From assembly GCA_028292435.1 (NCBI GenBank), contig JAQGMI010000073.1, positions 1 to 52,523 of the forward strand: a stretch of DNA of 52,523 nt, read 5' to 3'. This stretch comes from Betaproteobacteria bacterium. Lineage in GTDB: Bacteria > Pseudomonadota > Gammaproteobacteria > Burkholderiales > SG8-41. Each line of letters begins with the position of its first letter. Within the stretch, counting starts at the first letter, position 1. Below, in pieces: positions 21,309-30,665 of this stretch. The notes below the pieces were generated by a model. The model did not search any database. It was not told the origin of the DNA and saw only the letters and a list, made by a program, of their open reading frames with translations. Made by a program: the position numbers and the translations under genes.

Positions 21309-22928
21309 ATGTCCAGCAGCTCGCTTGTCTACGACCCCGTTGCACCTTGCCTGACCGCGCCGCGTGAATCGCGCCAAACGCTCGACAGCATGGCTGGAAA
21401 AACAATCGGCTTCATCGACAACTCGAAACCGAATTTCAGCCTGCTGGTCGATGACCTCGCTGAAATTCTGATCGAAAAACACGGCGTGAAAAGTGTCATC
21501 AAGCGGCGCAAGCCAAGTGCGTCGAGGGGCGCGCCCGAAGCGGTGATGAACGACCTCGTCGCGCAAGTCGATGCCGTCGTCACCGGCTCGGGCGATTGAG
21601 GGTCCTGCACGTCGTGGAGTATCCACGACAGTGTTGAAATCGCGAAGCGCGCCAAGGCAGCGCTGACCGTTTGCTCATCGAGCTTTATCGGGCTCGGTCG
21701 CGCGCAGCAAAAAGCGCTCGGTTCGCCTGATCTTCCCATCGCCGTGATTCCGCATCCGTTCGGCACGCGTTCGCGCGACGAAATCAGGAACATCGCCGCA
21801 AGCTGCGCCGACGATATCGCACGCCTGTTGTGCGAAGCGCCGCCGCTGAAATCGGCGTTGACTGCATCGCTGGAACCGGCGATTGCACGCGCGAAGCTGG
21901 TTGAAGCGCCCGGCGATCCGGATGAACTCAACAAGTTTTATATGAAGCGGCGCTGGGGCGACGGATTGCCGATTGTGGCGCCGACGCAAGCGGCCGTCGA
22001 ACGGATGCTGCGTCATACGAAGCGTGCGCCGCATGAAGTCGTCGCCACGATTGCGCCGGGCATGGGCGCGGCGACCGTCGAATACATTGCGATTCAGGCG
22101 GTGATGGCCGGCTGCCATCCCGAATATCTGCCGGTGTTGATCGCTGCGGCAGAAGCGGTAGCGACGCCAAAATTTCATCTGCAGGCAATGCAGGCAACAA
22201 CGAACCCGGCGGCAATATGGCTGATCGTCAACGGGCCGATTGCGCGCTGGCTCGAAGTCAACAGCGGCGCCGGCTGCCTGGGGCAGGGCAACTGGGCGAA
22301 TGCGACGCTTGGCCGCGCATTGCGGCTCATACTGCAGAACATCGGCGGCGCACTGCCGGGTGAAATGGACAAGGCCACGCAGGGCCAGCCCGGAAAATAC
22401 ACGTTCTGCTGCGCGGAAAACGAAGAAGCGAGCCCATGGGAATCGCTGCACGTGGAACGCGGCTTTGCCCCGGATGCGAATACCGTAACCGTCGTCGGCG
22501 CACTCGGCACGTGGAGCATGAACATGACTGCACGCAAGGGCGAAGAAGTCATCGCGATGATCGGCGACACGATGCAGTATCCGGCGAGCAGCGATTACAT
22601 TCACGCCGGCGCGCCGTTCGTCGTGCTCTCGCCGCAGCATGCGAACCTTTTCCATCGCGAAGGCTGGGACAAGGCGGAGGTCAAGCGCCGGTTGTGGGAA
22701 GCGTCGAAAATGCGCGCGGGCCGGCACAAAGGCAGCGAGTTCGACCGGATGGTCAACGCACGCCGCGCCGAGCTCGGCGACATCGGGCCCGACACACTGC
22801 TGCCGATTACCGAGAATCCCGGGGACCTGAGCCTCGTCGTTGCCGGCGGGGCCGGCTCTCATTCAGTTTTCATACCGGTGTCGGCATACACCCGTTCGGT
22901 GACTACAGAGATTGTGCTGTCCGAATAG
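21309..22928 (+). CDS. UGSC-family selenoprotein (in-frame UGA = Sec at residue 97)
   Basis: Read straight through, the frame encodes 539 residues interrupted only by TGA at 21597-21599, in the context GSGD-U-GSCTSW. This is the hallmark of the UGSC family, in which selenocysteine (U) lies three residues before a Cys in a redox-like motif; homologues may have Cys instead. The frame before and after the TGA is the same, and the downstream part begins without its own good start. A hairpin fit for a bacterial SECIS follows the TGA. The first ~170 residues form the UGSC domain; the rest (from about residue 205, RRWGDGLPIVAPT) is a conserved second domain of unknown function with several Cys. AGGAG lies five bases before the ATG. 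Standard gene callers would split this gene. Substrate unknown. Confidence 0.88.
21608..21633 (+). promoter_or_regulatory. Bacterial SECIS-like hairpin after the UGA codon
   Basis: A perfect seven-pair stem (21611-21617 with 21623-21629) closes a five-base loop AGTAT containing a G. Three further pairs (21608-21610 with 21631-21633) extend it past a single bulged A at 21630. The loop begins 19 bases after the UGA, within the spacing known for SelB-binding bSECIS elements (apical loop with a conserved G). Confidence 0.8.
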
Positions 22929-23135
22929 CGGGCGTACGATTGCGCCGACGGCTATGCAGCCGTGCTATGCATTTCGCATCGGTGCCGGATGCGGACCCGT
23001 GTAGGAGTGCCTTCGGCGAACTACGCACCCCTCCCGTTGTCGAATGGTCGTGCTTGGGTACATTCTTACCAATAACCCGACCGGAGGCGTCACGCTGAAC
23101 GTGGTAAGTCACGCTCATTCAGCGGGCGAAAAGAC

Positions 23136-23576
23136 ATGATGCGAGAAATAGTGGGCGTTGTGCAGGGAGAGCCGGAAATACGCCGTCGCTGGTTTCACGA
23201 CGAATACTTCGACCTCTTCGTATGGCAAAACAGCGCGAATGAAATCGAGTCGTTCCAGCTGTGTTACGGCGTGGATTCGAGCGAACGCGCGCTCGAATGG
23301 CGCAAAAACCGCGGCTTTTTTCATGATGGCGCCAAAGCGGGGACGCCCGTTCCCGGCGGCATTCTCGGCGACGGAAGTCCTGCCACGCGCGAAGAGAGCA
23401 ACGCCAATGCGATCAGTTCGCGCTTCGAGTTCGCCGCGCGTACAGTGCCCGAAGAGATACGGGCAGCGATAACGGCGCGCATTCGTGAATACGCCCGTAA
23501 AGCGCCGGAAGTACCGGCGCGCCGGCGCCAGGTTCGGCGGCCGGCATGGCAGCAGCAGGGGCCGCGACCGTCTTGA
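23136..23576 (+). CDS. Conserved hypothetical protein
   Basis: A 146-residue protein with no signal peptide or membrane segment. The core (RRWFHDEYFDLFVWQNSANE, FQLCYG, ERALEWRKNRGFFHDG) has the regular mix of aromatic and charged residues expected of a folded domain, and I recall similar uncharacterised proteins in beta-proteobacteria. The last 30 residues are Arg/Pro-rich and probably disordered. Two adjacent ATGs (23136, 23139) could be the start. It stands alone, 207 bases after the selenoprotein; its function is unknown. Confidence 0.7.
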   Translation: MMREIVGVVQGEPEIRRRWFHDEYFDLFVWQNSANEIESFQLCYGVDSSERALEWRKNRGFFHDGAKAGTPVPGGILGDGSPATREESNANAISSRFEFAARTVPEEIRAAITARIREYARKAPEVPARRRQVRRPAWQQQGPRPS

Positions 23577-23612
23577 CCTGGCGCGGATTGCGATCCGCCG
23601 CCGATGCAAAGA

Positions 23613-23909
23613 TCAGTCGCGGTTCGTCGGACCCGGCTTAGTGCTTACGTCATCAAGCGCAGGTGTCAAGTCGGTTTCGACTGAATAGCTGCCTTCGATG
23701 ACGCTCGCGTCGCGCTGTGTGCGCAACTTTCTCGCGACCCACCACAGCCGCGCGATTACGACTGCCGCTATCAATGCGGCAGCAACCAGGGCAAACGCCA
23801 AAAAGAACAGGCCCACGATCGCGAGGCTGGCGGTCAGCAGGGCAGCGAGCAGCCTTCCGAGCATCGATGAGGGGAAGAGGCCGGTCGGCACGCGGAATTT
23901 AAAATTCAT
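23613..23909 (-). CDS. Small membrane protein of unknown function
   Basis: From ATG at 23909 the frame gives 98 residues: a short amphipathic N-terminus (NFKFRVPTGLFPSSML), a long hydrophobic stretch (LLAALLTASLAIVGLFFLAFALVAAA and on to VVIARLW) that could make two membrane helices, then a charged tail with VIEGSYSVE. Such small proteins with a VIEGxY-type motif after a membrane segment occur in beta-proteobacteria; none has a role I can name. The frame extends further upstream to 23990 but that part is not hydrophobic. It is divergent from the phosphatase gene. Confidence 0.65.
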   Translation of the reverse strand: MNFKFRVPTGLFPSSMLGRLLAALLTASLAIVGLFFLAFALVAAALIAAVVIARLWWVARKLRTQRDASVIEGSYSVETDLTPALDDVSTKPGPTNRD

Positions 23910-24030
23910 CACAGTCCAGTTGGAGAGAGCGCGAGGCGTAAAGTTCAGGGAGTGGTTTGGCGCGGTCGGTGCACTATGTGCGCACGCCAAAGTTTATCAT
24001 TGCAACTACGCCTCATTATTCGTTTTCTCC

Positions 24031-24519
24031 ATGTCCGAACAATCGAAAATTCGCGTTCTATTTGTCTGCATGGGCAATATCTGCAGATCACCAACCGCGG
24101 AAGCGGTGTTCAGGCACGCCATCGCGAAAGCGGGGCTGAAAGACGTCATCGAGTGCGATTCCGCCGGAACGCATGGTTATCACTTCGATGAAGCGCCCGA
24201 TCATCGCGCGCAGTACGTGGCGAGCCGGCGCGGCTACGACATGAGCCAGCTGCGCGGCCGCAAAGTCGGCAGCCACGATTTCGAGCAATTCGATTACGTC
24301 GTCGCCATGGATCGTCACAATCTTGCCCTGCTCGAACGCTTATGCCCTCCGCATCACGCCGGTAAGCTCGCGCTATATTGCGATTTTCACGCTGCCTTCG
24401 AAGGGCGCGAAGTCCCGGACCCTTATTACGGCGGTCCGCGCGGGTTCGAACAGGTGCTCGATATGATTGAGGCGGTCAGCACAAGCCTGATCGCGCATAT
24501 CGAAAAAAAACGGCGCTGA
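24031..24519 (+). CDS. Low-molecular-weight protein-tyrosine phosphatase
   Basis: LMW-PTPs remove phosphate from phosphotyrosine, often on capsule-related kinases, in the cytoplasm. The 162-residue product has the catalytic P-loop VCMGNICRSPTAEAVF near its N-terminus (nucleophilic Cys, Arg) and the general-acid Asp in VPDPYYGG near residue 131. From ATG at 24031 length matches the family (about 155-165). No tyrosine kinase gene is in the window. It ends at a bidirectional terminator shared with rne. Confidence 0.94.
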   Translation: MSEQSKIRVLFVCMGNICRSPTAEAVFRHAIAKAGLKDVIECDSAGTHGYHFDEAPDHRAQYVASRRGYDMSQLRGRKVGSHDFEQFDYVVAMDRHNLALLERLCPPHHAGKLALYCDFHAAFEGREVPDPYYGGPRGFEQVLDMIEAVSTSLIAHIEKKRR

Positions 24520-24550
24520 AAAAAATGCCGGGAATGTCCCGGCATTTTTT
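24519..24550. terminator. Bidirectional rho-independent terminator between the phosphatase and rne
   Basis: Nine-pair stem (24525-24533 with 24537-24545), loop ATG, flanked by A-run on the left and T-run on the right, so it can end transcripts from both converging genes. Confidence 0.9.
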
Positions 24551-24554
24551 AATT

Positions 24555-27212
24555 TCACTTCCTCGTTTCTACTTGCTGCAGCGGTTCGTTGCTGACCGAG
24601 GAGAGCGGCGTCCGCACTCGCGGTGCACGCGGCGGCGGCGGCGGTTCGACCCGGCCTGATGCGACGCTCAATTTCTCGGCGCTGGTTTCGATCTGCTCGA
24701 GGTCGGACGGCAGCACGATAGGCTCCCGCGCAACAGGCACAGCGGGTGCTGTGACTGCCTCGACGCGTTCGATGACGCGCTCAACCACCGGTGCCGGTTG
24801 CGGTTCATGCCGTGCAGCTACTTCCTCAACGATCGCGGGTTGCGGTGGCTCGTAAGGTGCGGCAGCGGGGGCCTGAACGTCAGGCAGTGTTGCCTGATAA
24901 GGAGCAAACGACTCAGCGGGAGTGCTTTCCGCAACCGCTGGCGCAGCTTCCAACTCGACGCCATTGTTACCGGTTGAAACCGGTTGTGCGGTTTCCGCAT
25001 GGCCTTGCGCCTCATGCCGTTCAGCGCGATCGCGACCGCCGCGACCGCCACGGCGGCGGCGCCGGCCGCCCTCGCGTGCTTCGCCTTCGGGACGTGGTGA
25101 CTGTTCGCGCGGCGTGCCAGTCGATGCAGGCGCGCCACCGGCTTCTACCGGCGCCTGATCCTGACGTTCTGGGCGCGGCTGCCGCGGTTGCTGTCCATCA
25201 CGACGTGCCTGCTGATGTTCCTGGCCATCGCGCGGCGGCCGCGGTTCACGCGGTTCACGCGGAGGACGCGGTTCGCCGCCGCGACCACGCTGCTGGCTAC
25301 GCTGACCGTCGGCACCTGCCTCATCGCGCGGTGCCTGGTGAGTTCGCTCGCCGCGCGGCTCGTCACGCTTGTTATCGCGGCGCTGGCCATTGGGACGGCC
25401 GCGGCGTTGGCCGCGTTCCGGCCGCTCGCCACGATCACCGCGATCTGTGCGATCGCGTGCATTGCTTTGCGGTTTCGCTTCGGCCACTTCGCTCACCGGC
25501 CGCTTGAACCAGCCGAAGATCTTGCTGATGATGGAGGCGTCGCCGTGCGGCGCCGCGGGCGCAGGTACGGCCTTGGGCGTGTGATCGACGATAGGCGCCG
25601 GTTGCGACGGTGTGATGCCCTTGACTGCGGCTTCCTGACGCGGCGTGGCGGTTTCGGTTTGCGCCGAAGGCAATCCGTCTTCCGCTTTTTCCGGCATGAC
25701 GACCATTTCGTAGCTCGGCGGCGGCAGATCGGCCTGATTGAGTTCTTCGTGTTTCAGGCGTGTAACCGTGTAATTCGGCGTCTCGAGATGAATGTTCGGA
25801 ATCAAAACGACATTGACCTTGAGCCGCTGCTCGATTGAATGAAACTCGGCGCGCTTTTCATTGAGCAGAAACGTTGCCACATCGACCGGCACTTGCGCAT
25901 GCACGGCGCCGGTATTTTCCTTCATCGCCTCTTCCTGCAGGATGCGCAGGATATGCAAAGCCGTCGATTCAATGCCGCGGATGTGGCCGGTGCCGTGGCA
26001 GCGCGGGCAGGGGATATGGCTGCCTTCGGCCAGCGCGGGGCGCAGCCGCTGGCGCGACAATTCGAGCAGGCCAAAGCGCGAAATTTTGCCGGTCTGCACG
26101 CGCGCACGATCGACGTGCAACGCATCGCGCAGGCGGTTTTCGACTTCGCGCTGATTGCGTCCGCTTTCCATGTCGATAAAGTCGATGACGATCAAGCCGC
26201 CCAGATCGCGCAGCCGCAACTGGCGCGCGAGCTCGTCAGCGGCTTCGAGATTGGTGCGAAACGCCGTCTCCTCGATATCTGCGCCGCGCGTCGAACGCGC
26301 GGAGTTGACGTCGATTGAAACCAGGGCTTCGGTGTGATCGATAACGATGGCACCGCCTGACGGCAGGTTGACCTGTCGTGAAAACGCGGTTTCGATCTGA
26401 TGTTCGATCTGGAAACGCGAAAACAGCGGCACGTCGTCTTTGTAGAGCTTGACGCGATTCACGTTGGCCGGCATCACATGGCCCATGAAGGCGCGCGCCT
26501 GTTCGTAAATGTCTTCGGTATCGATCAGGATTTCGCCGATGTCCTGCGAGAAGTGATCGCGGATTGCGCGAATGACGAGGCTTGATTCCTGATAAATCAG
26601 GAAGGCGCCGTTCTGGCCGGTCGATGCATTCTCGATCTCGCGCCACAATTGCAGCAGGTAATTCAAGTCCCAGCCGAGTTCTTCGGCGTTGCGGCCGATG
26701 CCGGCGGTGCGCGCGATGACGCTCATGCCCTGGGGCACTTCAAGCTGATCGATGGTCTCGCGCAATTCGGCGCGTTCTTCGCCTTCGACGCGGCGGGATA
26801 CGCCGCCGCCGCGCGGATTGTTCGGCATCAACACCAGGTAACGTCCGGCCAGGCTGATGAAAGTCGTCAGCGCTGCGCCCTTAGTGCCGCGCTCGTCCTT
26901 ATCGACCTGAACGATGAGTTCCTGGCCTTCGCGCAATGCGTCCTGAATGCGTGCGTGAGAGACGTCTACGCCTTGTTTGAAATAGGCGCGGGCAACTTCC
27001 TTGAAGGGAAGAAATCCGTGGCGTTCGCTACCGTAATCGATAAAGGCCGCTTCGAGGCTGGGCTCGACACGGGTGATGACGCCTTTGTAAATATTGCTCT
27101 TGCGCTGTTCCTTACCGGCGGATTCTATGTCCAGATCGAGCAGTTTCTGGCCATCTACTATCGCGACTCGCAGTTCTTCCGACTGCGTCGCGTTAAACAA
27201 CATGCGTTTCAT
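24555..27212 (-). CDS. rne: Ribonuclease E
   Basis: RNase E is the single-strand endonuclease that starts most mRNA decay and processes rRNA and tRNA; its tail scaffolds the degradosome. The 885-residue product begins KRMLFNATQSEELRVAIVDG, followed by the S1 domain (about 37-120). The catalytic DNase I-like domain has Asp in VSIDVNSARS and in LIVIDFIDMES (near 303 and 346). The zinc-link Cys pair is in IPCPRCHGTGHIRG. From about residue 560 the tail is rich in Arg, Gln, Gly and Pro and probably disordered and RNA-binding. GGAGAAG precedes the ATG. The opposite-strand frames over the tail are artefacts of its composition. It is divergent from rluC, as in E. coli. Confidence 0.97.
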   Translation of the reverse strand: MKRMLFNATQSEELRVAIVDGQKLLDLDIESAGKEQRKSNIYKGVITRVEPSLEAAFIDYGSERHGFLPFKEVARAYFKQGVDVSHARIQDALREGQELIVQVDKDERGTKGAALTTFISLAGRYLVLMPNNPRGGGVSRRVEGEERAELRETIDQLEVPQGMSVIARTAGIGRNAEELGWDLNYLLQLWREIENASTGQNGAFLIYQESSLVIRAIRDHFSQDIGEILIDTEDIYEQARAFMGHVMPANVNRVKLYKDDVPLFSRFQIEHQIETAFSRQVNLPSGGAIVIDHTEALVSIDVNSARSTRGADIEETAFRTNLEAADELARQLRLRDLGGLIVIDFIDMESGRNQREVENRLRDALHVDRARVQTGKISRFGLLELSRQRLRPALAEGSHIPCPRCHGTGHIRGIESTALHILRILQEEAMKENTGAVHAQVPVDVATFLLNEKRAEFHSIEQRLKVNVVLIPNIHLETPNYTVTRLKHEELNQADLPPPSYEMVVMPEKAEDGLPSAQTETATPRQEAAVKGITPSQPAPIVDHTPKAVPAPAAPHGDASIISKIFGWFKRPVSEVAEAKPQSNARDRTDRGDRGERPERGQRRGRPNGQRRDNKRDEPRGERTHQAPRDEAGADGQRSQQRGRGGEPRPPREPREPRPPRDGQEHQQARRDGQQPRQPRPERQDQAPVEAGGAPASTGTPREQSPRPEGEAREGGRRRRRGGRGGRDRAERHEAQGHAETAQPVSTGNNGVELEAAPAVAESTPAESFAPYQATLPDVQAPAAAPYEPPQPAIVEEVAARHEPQPAPVVERVIERVEAVTAPAVPVAREPIVLPSDLEQIETSAEKLSVASGRVEPPPPPRAPRVRTPLSSVSNEPLQQVETRK

Positions 27213-27694
27213 TTTTTCTTCTCCCGCGCTCAGTCACACGGGATGGGCAAACTCGCGCGCGGAAATACAGCGTTCCGCGCGTTAATGCTCAATCATTCAG
27301 TCACGAGTCTTGATATTCATTGGTGGGTGACTAGTTAATAATGACTTTCGCTGTTTGCCGTTAAATTCGTCAGTGAGCAGCAAGGCGGCTGGTGCATCGC
27401 ACGGTGACCGCGGTGGCTGCGTCAACAAAGGTTTTCGTGTGCTATGAGCGCGTATTTCGACTACCATCGCTACTTTTACTGGTGAGCGACGTTAACCATT
27501 GGGTTTCGGCAATCGGTTGTCCCACCGGCGGGAATTTTTCCCGCGTCGTGTTCTTCCGTACCTGGATAGCATCTTCATGGCACTGGGCCATTCCGCCCGG
27601 CGTTACCTGCGGCAAAAAACGCCGCGGTGAGCCGCCTGAGGCTTGGGACATTACTGTCCTGAAAGTCTGCTAACCGCCAAATAGTATAAGCAAA
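27213..27694. other. 482-base divergent rne/rluC regulatory region
   Basis: No protein gene is convincing here. In E. coli the rne mRNA has a long structured leader through which RNase E controls its own level; a leader of similar size fits here. A perfect seven-pair hairpin with a TTT loop (27528-27544) lies near the middle. TAGTATAAG just before rluC may hold its -10 box. I could not assign a firm rne promoter. Confidence 0.5.
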
Positions 27695-28633
27695 ATGAAG
27701 GATTTGGGCAAAATATCGGTATCCCGACGTAAGGTCGGGGAGGAGGCCGCCGGCCAGCGCATCGATAACTATCTGGTGAAGCTGCTCAAAGGCGTGCCCA
27801 AAAGCCACGTTTACCGGATTCTGCGCAGCGGCGAAGTCCGGGTCAACGGCGGGCGGGCCAAGCCGGACTATCGAATCCAGTCGGGTGACGAGCTACGTAT
27901 CCCGCCGGTCAGGGTCGCCGAACGGCCGGCCAAAGCGGCACCCCCGGTCAGCGCCGAACTCGAGCGCGCGGTCCTGTTTGAGGACGAATACCTGATCGCG
28001 CTCAACAAGCCGTCCGGTCTCGCGGTTCACGGCGGCAGCGGCGTCAGTTTCGGCGTAATTGAGCAGTTGCGCGGCCAGAGGCCTCAGGCGAAGTATCTTG
28101 AACTCGTCCACCGGCTCGACCGCGACACGTCGGGCGTGCTTTTGCTCGCGAAAAAGCGCAGCGCCTTGACCACAATGCACGCCGCCCTGCGCGAAGGCCA
28201 GTTCAAGAAATATTATGTTGCACTGGTCAAGGGCGTCTGGCGCAACCAGAAACAGGCGGTGCGGCTCAATTTACACAAATACCTGCTGCCTTCCGGCGAG
28301 CGGCGCGTCGCGGTCAAGGCGGACGGGCAGGAATCGCACACCGTGTTCGAACTCAAGCAGGTATGGCGCGATTACAGTTTGCTTCGCGCCGAACTGAAAA
28401 CCGGTCGTACACATCAGATCCGCGTCCATCTTTCACATCTCGGCTTTCCAATCGCGGGAGACGACAAGTACGGCGACTTCGAACTCAACAAAGAACTCAC
28501 GCGGCAGGGCCTAAAGCGTATGTTCCTGCACGCGGTCAGTGTAGGACTTAAGCACCCGGCAAGCGGCGCCAAACTAGTATTTGAGGCGCCGTTGCCGCCC
28601 GAGTTGCAAAATTTTATCGGCAGTCTGGACTGA
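27695..28633 (+). CDS. rluC: RluC, 23S rRNA pseudouridine synthase
   Basis: RluC converts three uridines of 23S rRNA (955, 2504, 2580 in E. coli) to pseudouridine. The 312-residue product has an N-terminal S4 RNA-binding domain (about 20-80; RIDNYLVKLLKGVPKSHVYRILRSGEVRVNG). The catalytic domain carries the Asp motif HRLDRDTSGVLLLAK and the conserved GRTHQIRVHLSHLG. Its location opposite rne supports RluC over the related RluD. It starts the rluC-phosphatase-Rieske run. Confidence 0.93.
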   Translation: MKDLGKISVSRRKVGEEAAGQRIDNYLVKLLKGVPKSHVYRILRSGEVRVNGGRAKPDYRIQSGDELRIPPVRVAERPAKAAPPVSAELERAVLFEDEYLIALNKPSGLAVHGGSGVSFGVIEQLRGQRPQAKYLELVHRLDRDTSGVLLLAKKRSALTTMHAALREGQFKKYYVALVKGVWRNQKQAVRLNLHKYLLPSGERRVAVKADGQESHTVFELKQVWRDYSLLRAELKTGRTHQIRVHLSHLGFPIAGDDKYGDFELNKELTRQGLKRMFLHAVSVGLKHPASGAKLVFEAPLPPELQNFIGSLD

Positions 28634-28638
28634 CGCAC

Positions 28639-29295
28639 GTGGCTAAACACTTCGATCTCGTAGTATTCGACTGGGACGGAACGTTGGTCGATTCGACCGC
28701 TGTAATCGTCGCGTCGCTGCAGGCCGCCTGTGCCGACGCCGGGTTACCGGTGCCATCCGATGAACGTTCGATGCATATCATCGGGCTTGGGCTTTACGAT
28801 GCGATGGCCTATGTGCTGCCCGGCGTAAGTACGGACGTTTATCCTCGAGTCGTCGAGCGCTATGGACATCATTTTCGCGCTGGTGAGCCGCACACGCCGC
28901 TGTTTGGGGGCGTCGAATCCATGCTCAAGCATTTGCATGGCGCCGGCCATCAGCTGGCGATTGCGACAGGCAAGAGCCGTCGTGGTCTCGACCGCGCGCT
29001 CGAGAAAACGGCGCTTGCACGCTACTTCCATGCGACGAGATGCGGTGAGGAATCGGCGACCAAGCCCGCGCCGGCCATGTTGCTCGATCTGATGAAAACG
29101 CTCGGCACGACGCCGGAACGCACCGTAATGATAGGCGATACCACGCACGACCTGCAGATGGCGGCGAGCGCGGGCGTCGCAAGCGTCGCAGTCACGTACG
29201 GCGCCCATCCTCGCGAGCAGCTGCTCGAATTGCGGCCGATCGCGTGCGCTGCATCTTCACAGGATTTGTGGCAATGGCTCAAGCACAACGCTTGA
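28639..29295 (+). CDS. HAD-IA phosphatase, phosphoglycolate-phosphatase-like
   Basis: A 218-residue HAD-superfamily hydrolase. Motif I is FDWDGTLVDST (nucleophile Asp and acid Asp), motif II is in IATGKS, the Lys of motif III is in SATKPAP, and motif IV is MIGDTTHDLQMA. The cap is the small helical type of subfamily IA. It resembles Gph, but the substrate cannot be told from the sequence. GTG at 28639 begins five bases after rluC and the end overlaps the Rieske gene by 22 bases. The rluC-HAD-Rieske-sppA order is common in Burkholderiales. Confidence 0.88.
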   Translation: MAKHFDLVVFDWDGTLVDSTAVIVASLQAACADAGLPVPSDERSMHIIGLGLYDAMAYVLPGVSTDVYPRVVERYGHHFRAGEPHTPLFGGVESMLKHLHGAGHQLAIATGKSRRGLDRALEKTALARYFHATRCGEESATKPAPAMLLDLMKTLGTTPERTVMIGDTTHDLQMAASAGVASVAVTYGAHPREQLLELRPIACAASSQDLWQWLKHNA

Positions 29296-29630
29296 TCTGC
29301 GCTAGCGCCGCGCTGATCGAGGGTGGTCCGGGCGTGCGCTTTAAACTAACCACGCACGGACGCGAGGCCGCTGCATTTGTGATTCGATATGACGGACGGG
29401 TTTTCGCTTACCTTAACAGTTGCGCGCATATTCCAGTCGAACTCGACTGGATGGAAGGCGAGTTCTACGATAAAGCTGGGTTATACTTGGTTTGTGCGAC
29501 TCATGGCGCAACTTACGAGCCGGATACTGGTCATTGCATAATGGGGCCGTGCAAAGGTGCACACCTTATCCGTGCGCATGTCGAAGAACGCGATGGCAGC
29601 GTTTACCTGCTGGAAGCCAAAACCGCGTAA
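29274..29630 (+). CDS. Rieske [2Fe-2S] ferredoxin-like protein
   Basis: A single-domain Rieske protein (118 residues). The cluster ligands are Cys and His in NSCAHIPVELDW and Cys and His in LVCATHGATYEPD, spaced as in Rieske ferredoxins; GHCIMGPCKG adds the conserved end of the fold. It could act as a small electron carrier in the cytoplasm, but no partner oxygenase is adjacent. ATG at 29274 has AGGA upstream and lies inside the end of the phosphatase gene, so the two are probably co-translated. Confidence 0.88.
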   Translation: MAQAQRLICASAALIEGGPGVRFKLTTHGREAAAFVIRYDGRVFAYLNSCAHIPVELDWMEGEFYDKAGLYLVCATHGATYEPDTGHCIMGPCKGAHLIRAHVEERDGSVYLLEAKTA

Positions 29631-29702
29631 AGCAGCGATCGATATACGCCTGAGCACGTTTGCCGAGCACTTTTTTACCCGCCTTTATAGAAAGAAATCA
29701 CG

Positions 29703-30665
29703 ATGGCTGATCTGGATCCGCGCAACACCGGCGACGGTTGGGAGCGCACCGTGCTTGAAAAAGTTGCACTTGCCGCGATCGCCGAACAGCGCACCGCGCG
29801 TCGCTGGGGCATGGCGTTCAAAATTCTCGTTATGGCTTATTTGTTCCTGGTGCTTTTCCTCGGTATGGGCTGGCTCAAGAAAGGCGGCGACAAATCGACC
29901 GGCAAGCATACGGCGATGGTCGAGCTGCGCGGAGTCATTGCATCGGACAGCCAGGCAAGCGCGGATAATGTGACCTCCGGCCTGCAGGCGGCATTTAAAG
30001 ACGGCAACACCCAAGGCGTCATCCTGCGAATCAATAGTCCCGGCGGAAGCCCGGTGCAGGCCGGCTATATCAACGATGAGATCAAGCGCCTGCGTGCCTT
30101 GTATCCGAACATTCCTCTGTATGCAGTCGTCGAAGACATCTGCGCGTCCGGCGGCTATTACGTGGCGGCGGCGGCGGACAAGATTTATGTCGATAAGGCG
30201 AGCATTGTCGGCTCGATCGGCGTCGTCATGGACGGATTTGGGTTTACCGGGACGATGGATAAGCTGGGCGTCGAGCGGCGTGCCATCGCGGCGGGCGAGA
30301 ACAAGAAATTTCTCGATCCTTTTTCGCCGGTAAATCCCGCGCACAAAGCATTCGCGGAAAAAATGCTCGCTGAAATCCACGAGCAATTCATTACGGTGGT
30401 GCGACAGGGCCGCGGCAAGCGTCTCAAGGAAACGCCGGAGATGTTCAGCGGACTTGTATGGGTCGGACCGAAAAGCATCGAACTCGGACTGGCCGACGCG
30501 CTCGGTAGCGTCGATTCAGTCGCGCGCGACGTTATCAAAGCCGGAGACGTGGTCGACTTTACGCCGCACGAAAATATTGCAGAACGCGTGGCGCGACGTT
30601 TCGGTGCTGCAATGGCCGAAGCGCTGGTGAAAGTTACCGCGACCGGCGGCGCCCAGTTGCGCTGA
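29703..30665 (+). CDS. sppA: SppA-type signal peptide peptidase (family S49)
   Basis: S49 peptidases degrade cleaved signal peptides in the inner membrane with a Ser/Lys dyad. The 320-residue product has a cytoplasmic N-terminus, one membrane helix (AFKILVMAYLFLVLFLGMGW, about 36-56) and the protease domain. The nucleophile Ser is in ICASGGYYVAAAA. ILRINSPGGSPVQAG and SIVGSIGVVMDG are conserved. It is the short, single-domain form. AGAAAGAAA precedes the ATG. It converges directly on the methyltransferase gene. Confidence 0.93.
   Translation: MADLDPRNTGDGWERTVLEKVALAAIAEQRTARRWGMAFKILVMAYLFLVLFLGMGWLKKGGDKSTGKHTAMVELRGVIASDSQASADNVTSGLQAAFKDGNTQGVILRINSPGGSPVQAGYINDEIKRLRALYPNIPLYAVVEDICASGGYYVAAAADKIYVDKASIVGSIGVVMDGFGFTGTMDKLGVERRAIAAGENKKFLDPFSPVNPAHKAFAEKMLAEIHEQFITVVRQGRGKRLKETPEMFSGLVWVGPKSIELGLADALGSVDSVARDVIKAGDVVDFTPHENIAERVARRFGAAMAEALVKVTATGGAQLR

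Noticed and set aside
21744..22928. A separate 394-residue gene starting at GTG 21744 after the UGA
   Set aside because: It is in frame with the upstream part, has no ribosome site, and begins inside a conserved-looking segment. Reading through the UGA as Sec explains both parts.
22970..22995. Hairpin after the selenoprotein gene (CGCATC/GATGCG)
   Set aside because: No T-run and a large loop, so not called a terminator.
25188..25838. Long plus-strand frames opposite the RNase E tail
   Set aside because: They arise from the Arg/Gln/Pro-rich codons of the rne tail on the other strand and have no independent support.
27392..27673. 93-residue plus-strand frame in the rne/rluC gap
   Set aside because: Unusual composition, no ribosome site, and no resemblance to a folded protein; more likely part of a regulatory region.
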